A DNA stretch of 64,000 nucleotides from the NCBI GenBank assembly GCA_950022655.1, contig OX465579.1, positions 38,605,950 to 38,669,949 on the forward strand, given 5' to 3'. Below the pieces are notes generated by a model. The model was not told the origin of the DNA, did no database searches, and saw nothing but the letters and a program-made list of their open reading frames with translations. This stretch comes from Alentia gelatinosa. Lineage: Eukaryota > Annelida > Polychaeta > Phyllodocida > Polynoidae. Position numbers and translations under genes: made by a program. This document shows, in pieces, positions 48,079 to 59,562 of this stretch (the stretch's first letter is position 1; each line of letters begins with the position of its first letter).

Positions 48079-48270
48079 ATAGTGTCAATATTCGCTGATG
48101 TTGAATATTTTGAAGCTGTGACACCATGTGTTTTGCTACCATTTAAATTCTGTGTACAACTGTAACCGCATTTGTGATTGGTCCATGCATAAGTTAACGG
48201 CAAAGTGATTGGTCGCTTGTCCACCGGAAGTACAAAAGTAGGTCGTTCATGGATCGGAAGGTGGCATTTT
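48079..48270 (-). other. ARMC1: ARMC1 exon 1 (5' UTR, ends in AT of the start codon)
   Basis: Donor gtaagt follows bases AT at 48,080-48,079. Reading upstream in the ARMC1 frame there is no ATG before an in-frame TGA at about 48,275, so translation must begin at the ATG formed by splicing. The transcript start is not determined; the end coordinate is approximate. Confidence 0.6.
48170..48260. promoter_or_regulatory. Probable bidirectional promoter of ARMC1 and the + strand neighbour
   Basis: Two ATTGG (CCAAT on the - strand) at 48,178 and 48,209, an ETS-type CCGGAAGT at 48,223-48,230 and a second GGAAG at 48,255. No TATA box. Such ETS plus CCAAT promoters are typical of divergent housekeeping genes. 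Confidence 0.5.
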
Positions 48271-48328
48271 CAAACACTCAAAAACAAGCCTTAATTCTAG
48301 ATATTACGCTCTGTGGCTTACTGATAAG
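48249..48328 (+). other. Candidate first exon of a divergent + strand gene
   Basis: From ATG at 48,249 the frame reads MDRKVAFSNTQKQALILDIT then LCGLLI, to the donor AG|gtaagt at 48,329 (phase 2). It overlaps ARMC1 exon 1 on the opposite strand. Joining to 52,954-53,013 and 59,337 stays open for about 70 residues, but an alternative start at 52,981 exists; it may be only 5' UTR. Confidence 0.35.
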
Positions 48329-48914
48329 GTAAGTTGGTTACGTTTATGGTAAACTTTAACTTTAACCACATTAAGTATGTAGTGGTATTATCCTTTCTTT
48401 CATAGCAGAGATCAAGAGCTAGGCCAAATCAGTATAATACACTACAGTAGGGCCTACAGAGCGCTACGTTCTGCTTTCGGCCTCGTAGAAGTAGACCTCG
48501 TGAACAACACTGTAAATAGTCAACACTGCAGTCTGGTTATAGTCTACGTGAACAACACTGTAAACAGTCAATACTATAGGCTGGTTATAGTCTACTTGTA
48601 AGATCAAGACCTACTAGATTCTTAAATGATTTTACAGAATCCCACATCATTCCGATTATTTCACACAAGCATCCACCTTTTGCAGAAGACCTGGTTTAAC
48701 TGGATAATGGATTCCAGATGTTAAATACACTGCTACAATCTTAAAAATATACACACAAAGTAGAGGGTTAGATCCAGAGTAGGCCTAGCGGAGTGTATTA
48801 TTGGCACCTCTGACATATTTTATCGATTTATTAAAGAAATTACAGAGTAATTGTTACATGTATAGTATAGGAATACTACGGTTTGTTAGGGAGCGTTCAA
48901 TAATTATGGCCCAT

Positions 48915-49030
48915 GGGGGGGGGGGGCCAACTTTTTTTTGGGTATTCCAAGGGGGGGACAACTTTTTGGGGGGTATTCCATGGGGGAGGGCCAACTCTTT
49001 TTTTGGTATTTCCAGGGGGGGGGGGCAATT
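48915..49030. repeat. Tandem repeat ggggccaactttttttggg-tattcca
   Basis: Four imperfect units of about 35-40 bases, each with a G run, caactttttt and ggtattcca. Low-complexity translations on both strands. Confidence 0.8.
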
Positions 49031-50772
49031 TTTTTCACTAATTCTGTCGCTGGGTCGATGTTGGAGGCCAACTCCCATATTTGTGTTCAATGACAAGAAT
49101 TGATGTTATGAAATGCATTTATATCATATCACAAGATCATTAGTTTTTTCTTAAACATCGATGAATTAGGAGCATTTACTACATCAAGTGCTACAAATGC
49201 CCCTGTTGCTGCTTACTTCAATAAGATTACCATATTTATGGAAGTGCACTATGAGCAAATGACCTTTATTGAGAACTCTACATTGAGTACTTAAAGGGGT
49301 TCTGCATGCAAGAAAATGGGACTTTGTCTTCCATCTGTAGTGCCACACCAAAGATTGATCCACTCATTCCAAGGATTCCTCACACCATGCCAGACAAATT
49401 GCCAGAACATCTGTATTTGCATTTCACTGATACTGCTACAAGAAACAGTGAAGGTCCTTTGAAATTCTGCAAGGGAGCCTTATGACTACCAACTGATGGC
49501 ACAACATGCTTATTACACATATCAGTATGTAACATCAGAAATGTGACCACTACCATATACTCTTTACAGCAACAATTTAAAAATTGTTGCTTTCAGTTGC
49601 AACATAAATTCATCATTCAAGAGAGTCAGAGAGCACAACCGCTTATTCCTATAATACAAAAATGAAGTGTTTGGTTCTCTGTATTCCTACATACCGGTAC
49701 CTATGAGCGGACAACCTATGATTACTTAACGCTGCTGGGGGTGGAATAACTTTTGTTTACTGCCCCGGTTGAAGTTACTGCCCAGGTTGACGTTTACTGC
49801 CCAGGTTGACGTTCACTTTTCAGAGACATTCGGTTTTTATCTATATTAGCCAACAATTAAAGGTATATAGGAATAGGGAAACCCTGTACCGGTGGGAATA
49901 AGTCAAAGTTACGAGATACATTTTTTCCAAGCCTTAACCACATTTCAACACTTCTAACTCATGTCGGCCACATTTGATAAGCTGGTTTCTGGCAATCCCC
50001 TGTGAAGGATTTCCTGCACTTTTGAAACCAGTTTTTTGTTATTTATGGTGCCTCCAGAGCAGTCCCATAGAGCCTTAGGGCTCGACCAGATTGGTACAGC
50101 TCAGCTCAGCAGCCGTTTTCCTTATAAATATAGGTTGAATCTTTCTGATTTTGTGGTAGACAGTATTGTGGTGCAAAATGCAGTAAAATGACAGTAATTT
50201 CCTTCCTGTGCATTAGTTCTAAATAATAGAATAGCCATCGTTTGTAAAATCCATGGCATGCCTTCAATAGGTGGGAAATTTTCCGGAAATAGCAGCTTCC
50301 AATGCCCTACACAGGGGAATGCAGAAACCAGTTTATCAAATATGGCCGACATTGGTAAGAAATAAGTGAAATGACTAGGTACAAAAAGGCTCAAAAAGTG
50401 ACACAATGAAAAAAAACCCAGGAGTTTTAATTATCAAAAAAGATTTATTATACATTTCTGAAGGTAAGAGAGCTTGAACATGCACTGACATTGACAGGAT
50501 AACATAGAACCAAGGAAGTGATTTTATGTACTATGGGAAAAAGGGTATGTGCTCTCTGACTGTCCAACAGGCAGTCAAAGTCTCTTGGACTAGATTTACT
50601 GAGATCATTTCAGCTATTCTCGGTCAATTTATTTCATAATTCATATTTGATCTGTAACTGGTCTTGTTTTGTTGAAGGAAGGGCTTTGGGGTTACTGAGC
50701 ACATCCCCACATATCAAAAACTGTTAGAAATGAACGTTTGAATTCTCCATATGCTTAGTACTGCGTCGTAAA

Positions 50773-50933
50773 AAGTAAAAGAACTCTCACCTCAGTAAAT
50801 GTGTAGAGGTGAGATTTCTACCTGAATTCATCACATAGATTCGATCACCACCCTTGTTGTGAAAAGAACCTTGAGAAAGTCTGGTAATGACCTATAATGG
50901 TTGACTGGATGTTAAATCAAACCAAACAAACAA
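50773..50933 (+). mobile_element. tRNA-SINE fragment, body and tail
   Basis: agaactctcacctcagtaaa, gatcaccacccttgttgtga, ttgactggatgttaaatcaa and caaacaaaca tail; the tRNA-like head is missing. Confidence 0.8.
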
Positions 50934-52953
50934 GGCATGCAATTATAAATGAATAAAGCCTATCTTCCATTGCGCCGATATCTCTGGAGATTGGATAGCG
51001 ATTCTTTGGTCGCCGACCGGCAGTGGTGTGGTAGTGGAGCTAGTGGGCCGATTCCCTCCCAGCAGCCAGGACCCAAACTCCCCAAGGCCGTGACCCAGCC
51101 TCCCTGGTGCGCCTCGGGCCTTGACCCAGTTTCCCTGTAATCGCAGCCAGGAAAATACCGGTCACCGACCAGCCCTTGAAGTGGAGCACTAGTGCTGTAG
51201 TGGAGCAGGGGGACCGGCGGAGGGAAGAACCAGGAGGAGAAACTAGACGAGAATGGGACAAGTTAGGGTCAAGATTGGTCGGCGGCGATGAATTGGCGCA
51301 ATGAAAGAGGGGCAAGACAATTAAAAGATTTGGTTTACATTCAGTCTATGGGTAGTGTTCTTTATCTCACCCCAGATATTTTTTTACTCCATAGACTTAA
51401 CATTGGAAACTCGTATCTAACACCCATTAGATATTTAGGAAATATATTCAATGGGGGATAATGTCACAAATGTTAGCCCATTAGTCAATATTAGATATGA
51501 GATGAATTCAGAAACCCATTCAAGTTTAGGGTCAGAGCTCGATCCCATCTCATTTGAATCACATAGAAATTCACGCGGCTTCGCCTTGTGAATTACTACG
51601 TGATTCAAACTCGGTGGGATACAAGCTCAGACCCTAAACTTTCATGGGTTTCCTCTATAGTAACCCATATGCACCCAGTGAACTTGCCATTTCTGTAACT
51701 GCCTATCTTGGATCCAAACATACCTAGCCCCAGTAGGTCTTGAGGTATTTTAGTCTTGAGTGATTGGTCATGGTCAGCTGGGCATGTCTCTAAAACCCTG
51801 AGACACTGGCTCCCTGGTCTGTTCTCACTATCACAGTGAATAACATGCAGATAGTGGAATGGATAATTTTCTGGAAGCATACTGAAAGTTCACTGTGACC
51901 ACTCTAACCTCTAGGTGATTTATATAGGGTGTCCAAGCACACTCTAAAAAAGTAAGAATGTACCAATGATATATGCATGGTGCTGATAATACACTGTGGA
52001 AAGACGGGGCTTAGCTTCTTCATCACCTTGTCCCACCACCTTTTTTTCCAACCACAACGTTTCACGCAAACCTTAACAAAACCAAAAAAAAATTTAAAAC
52101 GTGCTGATAATACATGGCAATATAAAGCAATGGCTGTTCCTTTAGTTCTGCTGCTTTTGGACTTACTTCTTCTTTAAGACCTGCAAGATTTTCTTGTTAA
52201 CCGTAATTCACTAATTTCATGTGCAGAGAACTGTTTCCAGATATTTTATAGAAAATATAGTCTTAAGGTGCCGATAATACACTCCACTACTCTAGATTTA
52301 GATCCAGACTAGCGATCTAGAGACCCTTTTTGCCACCACCGCTCAACAATCATCATTATTTTCATCAATTTTTCAAATTTGCTTCAGGCTGGCTTCATTT
52401 CGCTTTCCTTTCCCAGGGTTTTCCTCTTTCCTGTGGTTTAGGAGTAAGCTGGCACACCCGTCATCATTTGACTTTCTGAGTTTCTAAGGCACAAACTAGT
52501 TGCCTCACCTTTCACATTGTTTTCATAACCAAAGGGAAACGCCGGTGCAGCAAGGGTTGGGCCACAATTTTACTCCATATGCCCCGATTTCTAAATTATC
52601 AATATGGTTTCATTTCAGTATCAGATTTTATCATATGCTCTAATTTCCACTTCTTATGGTTTTATTTAAAACTAACATCAGATTCTATTATATGCCCTGA
52701 TTTCTAATAGTCTTATGGTTTTTTGGGGTTTTTTTTTATGAACTAGTTTCAATGTTTAGCTGAGATTGAAGTGCTAGTTCATGAATATTCTATTCTTGTA
52801 GGCCTACTGTACCTAAATCAATGTAAATACAGCTAAACTTTAAAAAGAAAAAAAGTTCCCAATTTTGTAAACACATACATGTACATGTAATAGGAATGTG
52901 CAATAGTCCGATCCACGCTGACTGTTGCTATTGATATGATTTCCATTTTACAG

Positions 52954-53013
52954 GTCACATGGGCTCGTGATAGATAGAGGATGGCCAATGATACCAAGAA
53001 ATGTCCAAAAGAG
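52954..53013 (+). CDS. Candidate small exon with ATG in good context
   Basis: Acceptor ccattttacag, donor gtaatt. ATG at 52,981 in context gaggATGg reads MANDTKKCPKE and is in phase with 59,337-59,459. The other frame continues the 48,249 reading. Function unknown. Confidence 0.3.
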
Positions 53014-53227
53014 GTAATTTTGTAATAAAAGGAACACTGTTAACCCAACATCAGGTCCTTACCTGCCTTTGAATGGTTTATAATAGAAGCCAGTAACAGG
53101 GCAATGTATAAAGGCACTGGGCCTACTTAAGGGCATTAACTAATTTGATCAGAACAGAAATATCTTCTTTTTTAAGAGCAGCTTTGCATACATCCCCTGT
53201 ACCATATGACCACTCATTCTACTATTT

Positions 53228-55190
53228 AGTGAGTTGTAGAATGGCATCTTTAATGATTTCTAGGTATATGATAATAAAGAGACACAGTGAGTGTGACTGA
53301 ATTCCATCTGTTCCTCGATATTTTGGTCAGAAATACTCGCCTCGTTCTTTGAACTCAGTGAGTGTTTCTGATCAAAATATCTCTGAACAGATTCCAATCA
53401 ATCACAGTAACTATGTCTCTATACATTACTCATATAGATAACATTTACCATCTCCATAAGTGGCACTGACAGTTGCTTACACCCTAGGAAGTGTCATTAT
53501 TTAGGTTGAACTTGTATTTGGCATGATATTCATGTATTTTTGTCTAATTTCATAGCATGGGGGGTATCAGCCATCTTTGAATTGTAATGCAGCCATGTTC
53601 CCCAAGAGGACTCTGTAGTTCATATCACTCTCCAAGCATATTATGCCTTATACCTATATCCTTATAAGAACACTGAGTATCTGGTTGAAGCTCAGCCTCA
53701 CTTTGAACATGGAGCTTGTTTGTCTCTTTCACAACCACTCGAGTTGCACAGGGCACGCTGACGAGGGTCTGTGGGCGTCTACCAGGGCTGGGCGCTCATT
53801 GGCTGGTATCTGAATTTTCTTGTTGGGTGAGCTAAAAATAGTACATATTCAAACCCAGGGAATACCAAACACAGACACACGTGCGAGCTGTCAGATGATT
53901 AAAATTCTCTAATTCACAAAACCAAATTCACAGTCTGTGATCTTCTGATAGATTTATATATGTACTATTTATCAGCAAATATAAAACTTTTTGGGAAAGT
54001 ATTATTCCTGTCCGAAACTGCTTAGTTGATTTTCGGTCCTGCTTCTGCCTGTATATAAACATGTGACGTCATAGTGAGTTGTAGAATGGCATCTTTAATG
54101 ATTTCTAGGTATATGATAATAAAGAGACACAGTGAGTGTGACTGAATTCCATCTGTTCCTCGATATTTTGGTCAGAAATACTCGCCTCGTTCTTTGAACT
54201 CTGAGTGTTTCTGATCAAAATATCTCTGAACAGATTCCAATCAATCACAGTAACTATGTCTCTATACATTACTCATATAGATAACATTTACCATCTCCAT
54301 AAGTGGCACTGACAGTTGCTTACACCCTAGGAAGTGTCATTATTTAGGTTGAACTTGTATTTGGCATGATATTCATGTATTTTTGTCTAATTTCATAGCA
54401 TGGGGGGTATCAGCCATCTTTGAATTGTAATGCAGCCATGTTCCCCAAGAGGACTCTGTAGTTCATATCACTCTCCAAGCATATTATGCCTTATACCTAT
54501 ATCCTTATAAGAACACTGAGTATCTGGTTGAAGCTCAGCCTCACTTTGAACATGGAGCTTGTTTGTCTCTTTCACAACCACTCGAGTTGCACAGGGCACG
54601 CTGACGAGGGTCTGTGGGCGTCTACCAGGGCTGGGCGCTCATTGGCTGGTATCTGAATTTTCTTGTTGGGTGAGCTAAAAATAGTACATATTCAAACCCA
54701 GGGAATACCAAACACAGACACACGTGCGAGCTGTCAGATGATTAAAATTCTCTAATTCACAAAACCAAATTCACAGTCTGTGATCTTCTGATAGATTTAT
54801 ATATGTACTATTTATCAGCAAATATAAAACTTTTTGGGAAAGTATTATTCCTGTCCGAAACTGCTTAGTTGATTTTCGGTCCTGCTTCTGCCTGTATATA
54901 AACATGTGACGTCATAGTGAGTTGTAGAATGGCATTTTTAATGATTTCTAGGTATATGATAATAAAGAGACACAGTGAGTGTGACTGAATTCCATCTGTT
55001 CCTCGATATTTTGGTCAGAAATACTCGCCCCGTTCTCTGAACTCTGTGAGTGTTTCTGATCAAAATATCTCTGAACAGATTCCATTCAATCACAGTAACT
55101 ATGTCTCTATACATTACTCATATAGATAACATTTACCATCTCCATAAGTGGCACTGACAGTTGCTTACACCATAGGAAGTGTCATTATTT
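53228..55190 (+). repeat. 845-bp tandem duplication, 2.3 copies
   Basis: Units at 53,228-54,072, 54,073-54,915 and 54,916-about 55,190 (partial). The first two are almost identical; differences seen include a short deletion in gaactcagtgagtg. Each unit contains an FB foldback module and a family A body fragment. The third copy leaves the unit at gtcattatttaggt and continues as a different stretch of family A. Confidence 0.93.
53268..53450. repeat. FB foldback module (repeated at 54,112 and 54,955)
   Basis: Starts aggtatatgataataaagag. Arms gaattccatctgttcctcga... and ...atctctgaacagattccaat are complementary; ends ctctatacattactcatata. Same outline as the modules at 44.6-47.0 kb with unrelated arm sequence. 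Confidence 0.75.
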
Positions 55191-55740
55191 AGGTAAAATA
55201 CATATTTGATGTGCTATTCATGTATTTTTTCAAAATCTCATAATGTGAGGGGGGAGGCAGCAGGTGTATGAGTGGATGGTTTATTCAGGATATTTACACA
55301 CAAAAAGAAGTCAAAATGATTCATAACTTTGTTCTAGGAATCAGTCAAGACCCAGTCAAAGATATTGGTTTGTACAATTATTTGCAATATTTTTTACCAC
55401 CAGATATTGGCTTGACCTACTTTATTGGTGTACATAGAAACAATGTTTTGTCCCCACATGGGGGCATGCAGACAGCTCTGTGTGCACTCATCCATGAAGA
55501 TATCACCATGAAGCTATCTGAAAACGTTTTCTATGTACTCAGAGAATTGTTGATTGGCAAACGAAATTGCCCTCCCTCCCTCCCTCCCTCCCTCCCTCCC
55601 TCCCTCCCTCCCTCCCTCCCTCCCTCCCTCCCTCCCTCCCTCCCTCCCTCCCTCCCTCCTTCCCTCCCTCCCTCCCTCCCTCCCTCCCTCCCTCCTTCCT
55701 GGGGGGCTTCCACATTATCATAGTAATTAATTACTAGCAG
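55126..55740 (+). mobile_element. Family A fragment with CCCT tract
   Basis: From aacatttaccatctccataa through gtggatggtttattcaggat and tgtgtgcactcatccatgaa, then CCCT at 55,570-55,697 and the 3' part (atcatagtaattaattacta). The 5' third and the 3' terminus are absent. Confidence 0.75.
55570..55697. repeat. (CCCT)n microsatellite
   Basis: About 31 CCCT units with one interruption (ccttccct). Open frames across it (Leu-Pro-Pro-Ser or Glu-Gly-Gly-Arg repeats) are artefacts. Confidence 0.98.
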
Positions 55741-55755
55741 ATATTTAAACTTTCG

Positions 55756-55925
55756 GGTATATAGTAAATATATAACGTCCAACCATGCTTGTACAAGTCA
55801 CAGAACGAGATGCTAATTTACCGTTTGTACGGAACTCGGTGTAAACGCCTTGGTCCGTACAAACCGTAAATTAGCGTCTTGTTCTGTGACTTGTACAGCA
55901 TGGTCAGGACGTTCTATATAAATAT
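55756..55925. repeat. Foldback element with about 70-bp arms
   Basis: atataacgtccaaccatgct, gtacaagtcacagaacgaga, gctaatttaccgtttgtacg and the reverse complement on the other side (cgtacaaaccgtaaattagc ... gtcaggacgttctatata). The last 15 bases of the window (agaacgtcctgacca) match this end, so another copy begins at the right edge. Confidence 0.85.
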
Positions 55926-55929
55926 CCGA

Positions 55930-57400
55930 ATGGAACTTTGCCACGAGTTGGTTGGGGGGTTGTGCATGACGATAACTGGTCTCTGAGAGTATGTCTATTG
56001 TGTGGTTGGATGATGCCAGTATATGCCAGTTGGATTTTACAATTTGTAGATTCTTGAAGGTCAAGTGGAAAGTGGTCACAAGGATGGACATTTCCTTCTT
56101 TTGAGTATCTTTTTCAGTTTAAGTGTTCAATAAACTGGGTGAGTGTAGTCTCACCATGTGTCCATAGGACAAAATGTTGCCAATGAACCTGTAGAAAATT
56201 CTCACCATTGAATTGAAAATTATTCAGTTCCAACACCATGCATAAATGTTGTATTATACTGGAGTTGGTGGGTTGCATGTTAGGTATCACGCCTTGAAGG
56301 TTGATTTTTGCTTAGCCAGTTGGCTACCGCAATCAGGCCTTCTTCATTTGGGATATTGGTGTGCAGCAAACTAACATCTATAGTGCAGAGAATGGTACCT
56401 GTTGGTGGGGGGGGGGGGGGGGGGTTGTGGCGGAAAGTCTCTGATGATTGACAGGAAATATGTTGTGTCTTTGATGTACAAACTTAATTTGGGGACTAAT
56501 GGTCTTAGGATTATATCTACCAGAGCTGAAATCTTCTCTGTAGCACAACCATTCGCCGAGACGATCGAACGTCCTGGAGCGGGGTGTCCCTCTTTGTGAA
56601 TTTTGGGGAGGAAGTAGAAGTTAGAGGTTCTCACTTCATTTGTACATGTTAGTTGGAGGAGTTTATGTGAGAGCTGTCCCGCTTTATGGAGGCCCTCTAG
56701 GTTATTGTTTATGGGAGCTGAATTCACCTTACTAGCGTCAGAGTCTAATTATTTGTAAAATTTTGTGTCCGACAATTGGCGTTTTGCTTCCTTGGTGTAG
56801 TCAGAAGTGTTCATTACTACTATAGCCCCTCCCTTATCTGCTGGTTTGATAATAATACCGTTATCCTTCTCAGACATCTGACTGTCGATTTTTCGTCTGT
56901 GTCAGGTTCGGGGGTGAGGGGTTGATGCACCTACTTTTTGCCGCTTATAATTCGTTAAGGGTGGCAAAGGTTTCTAGGTTTGAGCCGCCCGGCGGTGGCT
57001 ACCAGGTCAAGGTTTTTCTGCCGGGAACTAGCTTTCCGAAAGTGGATCTTCCAACCTGCTGGTCAGGCGGTGACCACCACACTATTATGGATTTCCTCTA
57101 ATTTCCCACCTAAGATAAGGTGTGGGGCAGAAATTTAGACCCTTGCATAAAACTGCATGTTCGTTGATAGAAAGAAGCCTGGAAGAAATGTTAACAACAG
57201 TCAATTTCGTTTTAACCTTTAATGAGTCGATACGTCGAGTCATACAAAAAAGGACAGAGTCATCAAGAACATTGTGGTCAACTAGCAAATTGGTAATGTT
57301 TACTCACAGAGTTTGTCTGAGTTCATGTGGCCCAGTCTGCGAAATGTCATTGTTGTTGACATTAACATTAAAAGCAAGTTCAACATCGTTGGAAAAGTCC
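55930..57400 (-). pseudogene. Penelope-like retroelement, decayed reverse transcriptase
   Basis: On the - strand: GLNFCPTP (57,110-57,135), then IIIKPADKGGAIVVMNTSDY (about 56,810-56,870), NFYFLPKIHKEGHPAPGRSI (56,590-56,640), then SANGCATEKISALVDIILRP and YIKDTTYFL. These are hallmark motifs of Penelope-like RTs (LPKIHK, R-x-I-V-S-x-N-G-x-x-T-E-K-I-S, F/I-K-D-T). Stop codons at 56,750 and after about 56,370, a poly-G/C insertion at 56,407 and frame breaks show it is dead. No GIY-YIG endonuclease seen. Confidence 0.85.
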
Positions 57401-57669
57401 ATTAGGCTCACAAAAGTACATGTTCCTATTCCCCTGGGCGGGGTCATGAAAGCCAGGGGGGAAAAAAAGAAAAAGTATATAATACCTTTATAGAGGAGAT
57501 ACCATGTCTTAGATATACTGTTTTGACCTCACAAATACCCAACAGACGCCTACAGGAGCCAAGCAGGCTGCTGCCAGGTGTCTGATTGTCTAGACACCAG
57601 CCTACCTGCCTCACACACATACCTTAAACAAGAAGTCAAAATAATCTGGAGTGTTGTCCCCATACTGTC

Positions 57670-58085
57670 CCGTTAGATTTGATAAGGGTCCCTCCAGAGT
57701 GCACCCTTAAGCGAGGTTAACCCTTTTGCGACCGCTGCTGCCATTTGGCAGCACCATGAAAATACCAATGCTGCCAAATGGCAGCACCATAGAAGAAACG
57801 GTGCTGCCGAAATAAAAAGAAATATTAGAACAATATTCATGAAATCTTCACAAAACGTAGATATGATATCATCTTTAGTATTTCTATTAAAAAGAAACAA
57901 AATATTTATGATTATAAATAAAGGGGGACAAACTGTTACCAGAAGCGGTCCTTAAGGAAGTAGATCGGTCACAGGCACTGGTATGAAAAGGGTTAAGAAG
58001 CATTCTGTACCGAAATAACTGTCCCCTGAAGTGGGATGTCCTCTTAAGCGAGGTGTCCCAGAAGCAGGGTTTTACTGTTGGCTGG
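57670..58085. mobile_element. Probable small transposon with cttaagcgaggt motifs
   Basis: cacccttaagcgaggttaac (57,703) and cctcttaagcgaggtgtccc (58,040) bracket a region with a tgctgccatttggcagcacc palindrome, itself repeated at 57,737 and 57,770. The downstream end gcagggttttactgt resembles common DNA-transposon ends. The class is not determined. Confidence 0.45.
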
Positions 58086-58501
58086 TACCCACCTGTATCA
58101 AGCGATAGCAGGCAGGTATTGCCAGCTGGCTGCAGCACTGGCAGTGGTTGAGTGCTGGTATTGGAGTCTATCAAATGAAGTGCCCGACGGACCCAAAACC
58201 AGCTCAATTTTCAAAAGCCAACTGACATCGCACTTGTTGCGATGTGGTTATCACAAGCTATAAACTCTAATGGGATATAAAACAGATACAATTCGATAAG
58301 AGGAGGTAAATACGACTAATTACATGAGGTAAACGCTGAAATATTGGATGAAAACGAACTTTGGTGACTTTGACAAGTGCTTGAGGAATAATAGGGGCCA
58401 CAGGCCCTTGACAATTAATTGTGACTGTGTATCTTGCTTGAGGACTGACTGTCAGTATGGTTTGAATACTCACCAACAACAAAAAAAACATTGTAGTGAA
58501 T

Positions 58502-58757
58502 TATTAGCAGGTGGACGGTTGTTCTTTAGGTTATGGCTATAGCCTACTGTAGTATATATGCTTGTAGAGTTACTACGAGACCTGAGCACATTTTTGCCAT
58601 TTATAGCTAACTAAGTACTGATAGGAATATGATTTCTGTTTTGGACAGAAGGTTTCATGGTGGTACAATGCCTTACAGTTTAAGTATTTAGTACACTGGC
58701 ATGGATTTAAAAGAAATAGTGACTTCAGTTTTGGGGGGACTTTTGTAGTCACAAGTC
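58502..58757 (+). mobile_element. Family A 5' fragment
   Basis: attagcaggtggacggttgt to gacttttgtagtcacaagtc; truncated thereafter. Confidence 0.85.
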
Positions 58758-59336
58758 TTGTACGAAATAGAACAAAGAAGGGCAAATGCAAAATTCCCCA
58801 AAAGATTTACCCCCCCCCCCCCCCCCTCCAACCTTAGTGCTTTTGGGTTTTCCAGGCCTGGAAAAGTCTGGAATTCTTACAGAGAGCCTGGAAAAACCTG
58901 GAAGAGCCTGGAATATTTAGTTTTGCATAACAACATCTTTTTCAGTCTATGAAATTCTGGACATTATTAGCTTTCCTTAACTTGGATTAGATACTTCCAA
59001 AATACTTTTTGCTAATAATATAGCTGTTTTGATTCTTTGTCTTCATATTTGTCTTACTAGCAAGATTGTATTGATTAGTATTGTTATGTGCCTGGAAAAA
59101 AAATATTAGAGCCTGGAAAAAGCCTGGAATTTTATTGGGCTGTCTATGTACGAACCCTGTATGAGTCTATACTTATACTTTTATAGAACTCCACGAGTTT
59201 ATACTTATACTATTATAGAATTCCACAAGATCCGAAAAATTAGAACTTTGAAACCTCAATAATCTAGCCTTAGTTAGAATGCAGCTACAGATTTCTTAAT
59301 AAACATGACCTCATCTTGTGGGTGCTGTTATTTCAG

Positions 59337-59459
59337 AATCTATATCGACGTCCATCAAGAGTTCCACAAGAAGTTGGCAATCTTGGGCGTCAGCGTAACC
59401 TTGTGAGATTCATCGCCAGTTTATTGCCTACTACGGGCGCTCGCCGAATTTATTTACAT
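59337..59459 (+). CDS. Candidate exon, basic peptide
   Basis: Acceptor gttatttcag, donor catGTAAGT. One frame reads NLYRRPSRVPQEVGNLGRQR then FIASLLPTTGARRIYLH; another reads IYIDVHQEFHKKLAILGVSV up to a TGA. Which frame is used, if any, is unclear. Not recognised. Confidence 0.3.
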
Positions 59460-59464
59460 GTAAG

Positions 59465-59562
59465 TTAATCTGAAGCATAAAGACGAACTTCCTGAATACG
59501 TGGCTAAGTTTATCACTCTAGAGGGAAACTATGTTCCAGTGAAAGAAAGTCAGAGTTACAAG
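59465..59562 (+). CDS. Candidate exon of a + strand gene
   Basis: Frame VNLKHKDELPEYVAKFITLE then GNYVPVKESQSYK, donor gtaagg, phase 0 into 62,448. The acceptor (acatgtaag) is weak, so the 5' boundary is doubtful. Not recognised. Confidence 0.4.

Larger units (their letters stand above)
48770..52320. other. Intron region with inverted pair gtgtattattggcacc / ggtgccgataatacac
   Basis: 48,775-48,808 and 52,262-52,320 are inverted relatives (gatccagagtaggcctagcg... and ...atttagatccagactagc). They may be the ends of a 3.5-kb insertion or two separate insertions. In between: G-rich tandem repeats (48,915-49,030), an inverted repeat (49,950-50,030 vs 50,270-50,360), a SINE fragment, a GC-rich block (50,985-51,310) and a family G fragment. 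Confidence 0.4.

Noticed and set aside
48801..49103. Gly/Phe-rich open frame on + and Pro/Lys-rich frame on -
   Set aside because: Translation of the G-rich tandem repeat at 48,915-49,030.
55268..55723. Open frame with Leu-Pro-Pro-Ser repeats, and Glu-Gly-Gly-Arg frames opposite
   Set aside because: Pure translation of the CCCT microsatellite plus family A sequence; no gene structure.
56402..56599. + strand open frame starting MVGGGG
   Set aside because: Antisense of the Penelope-like RT remnant plus a poly-G tract.
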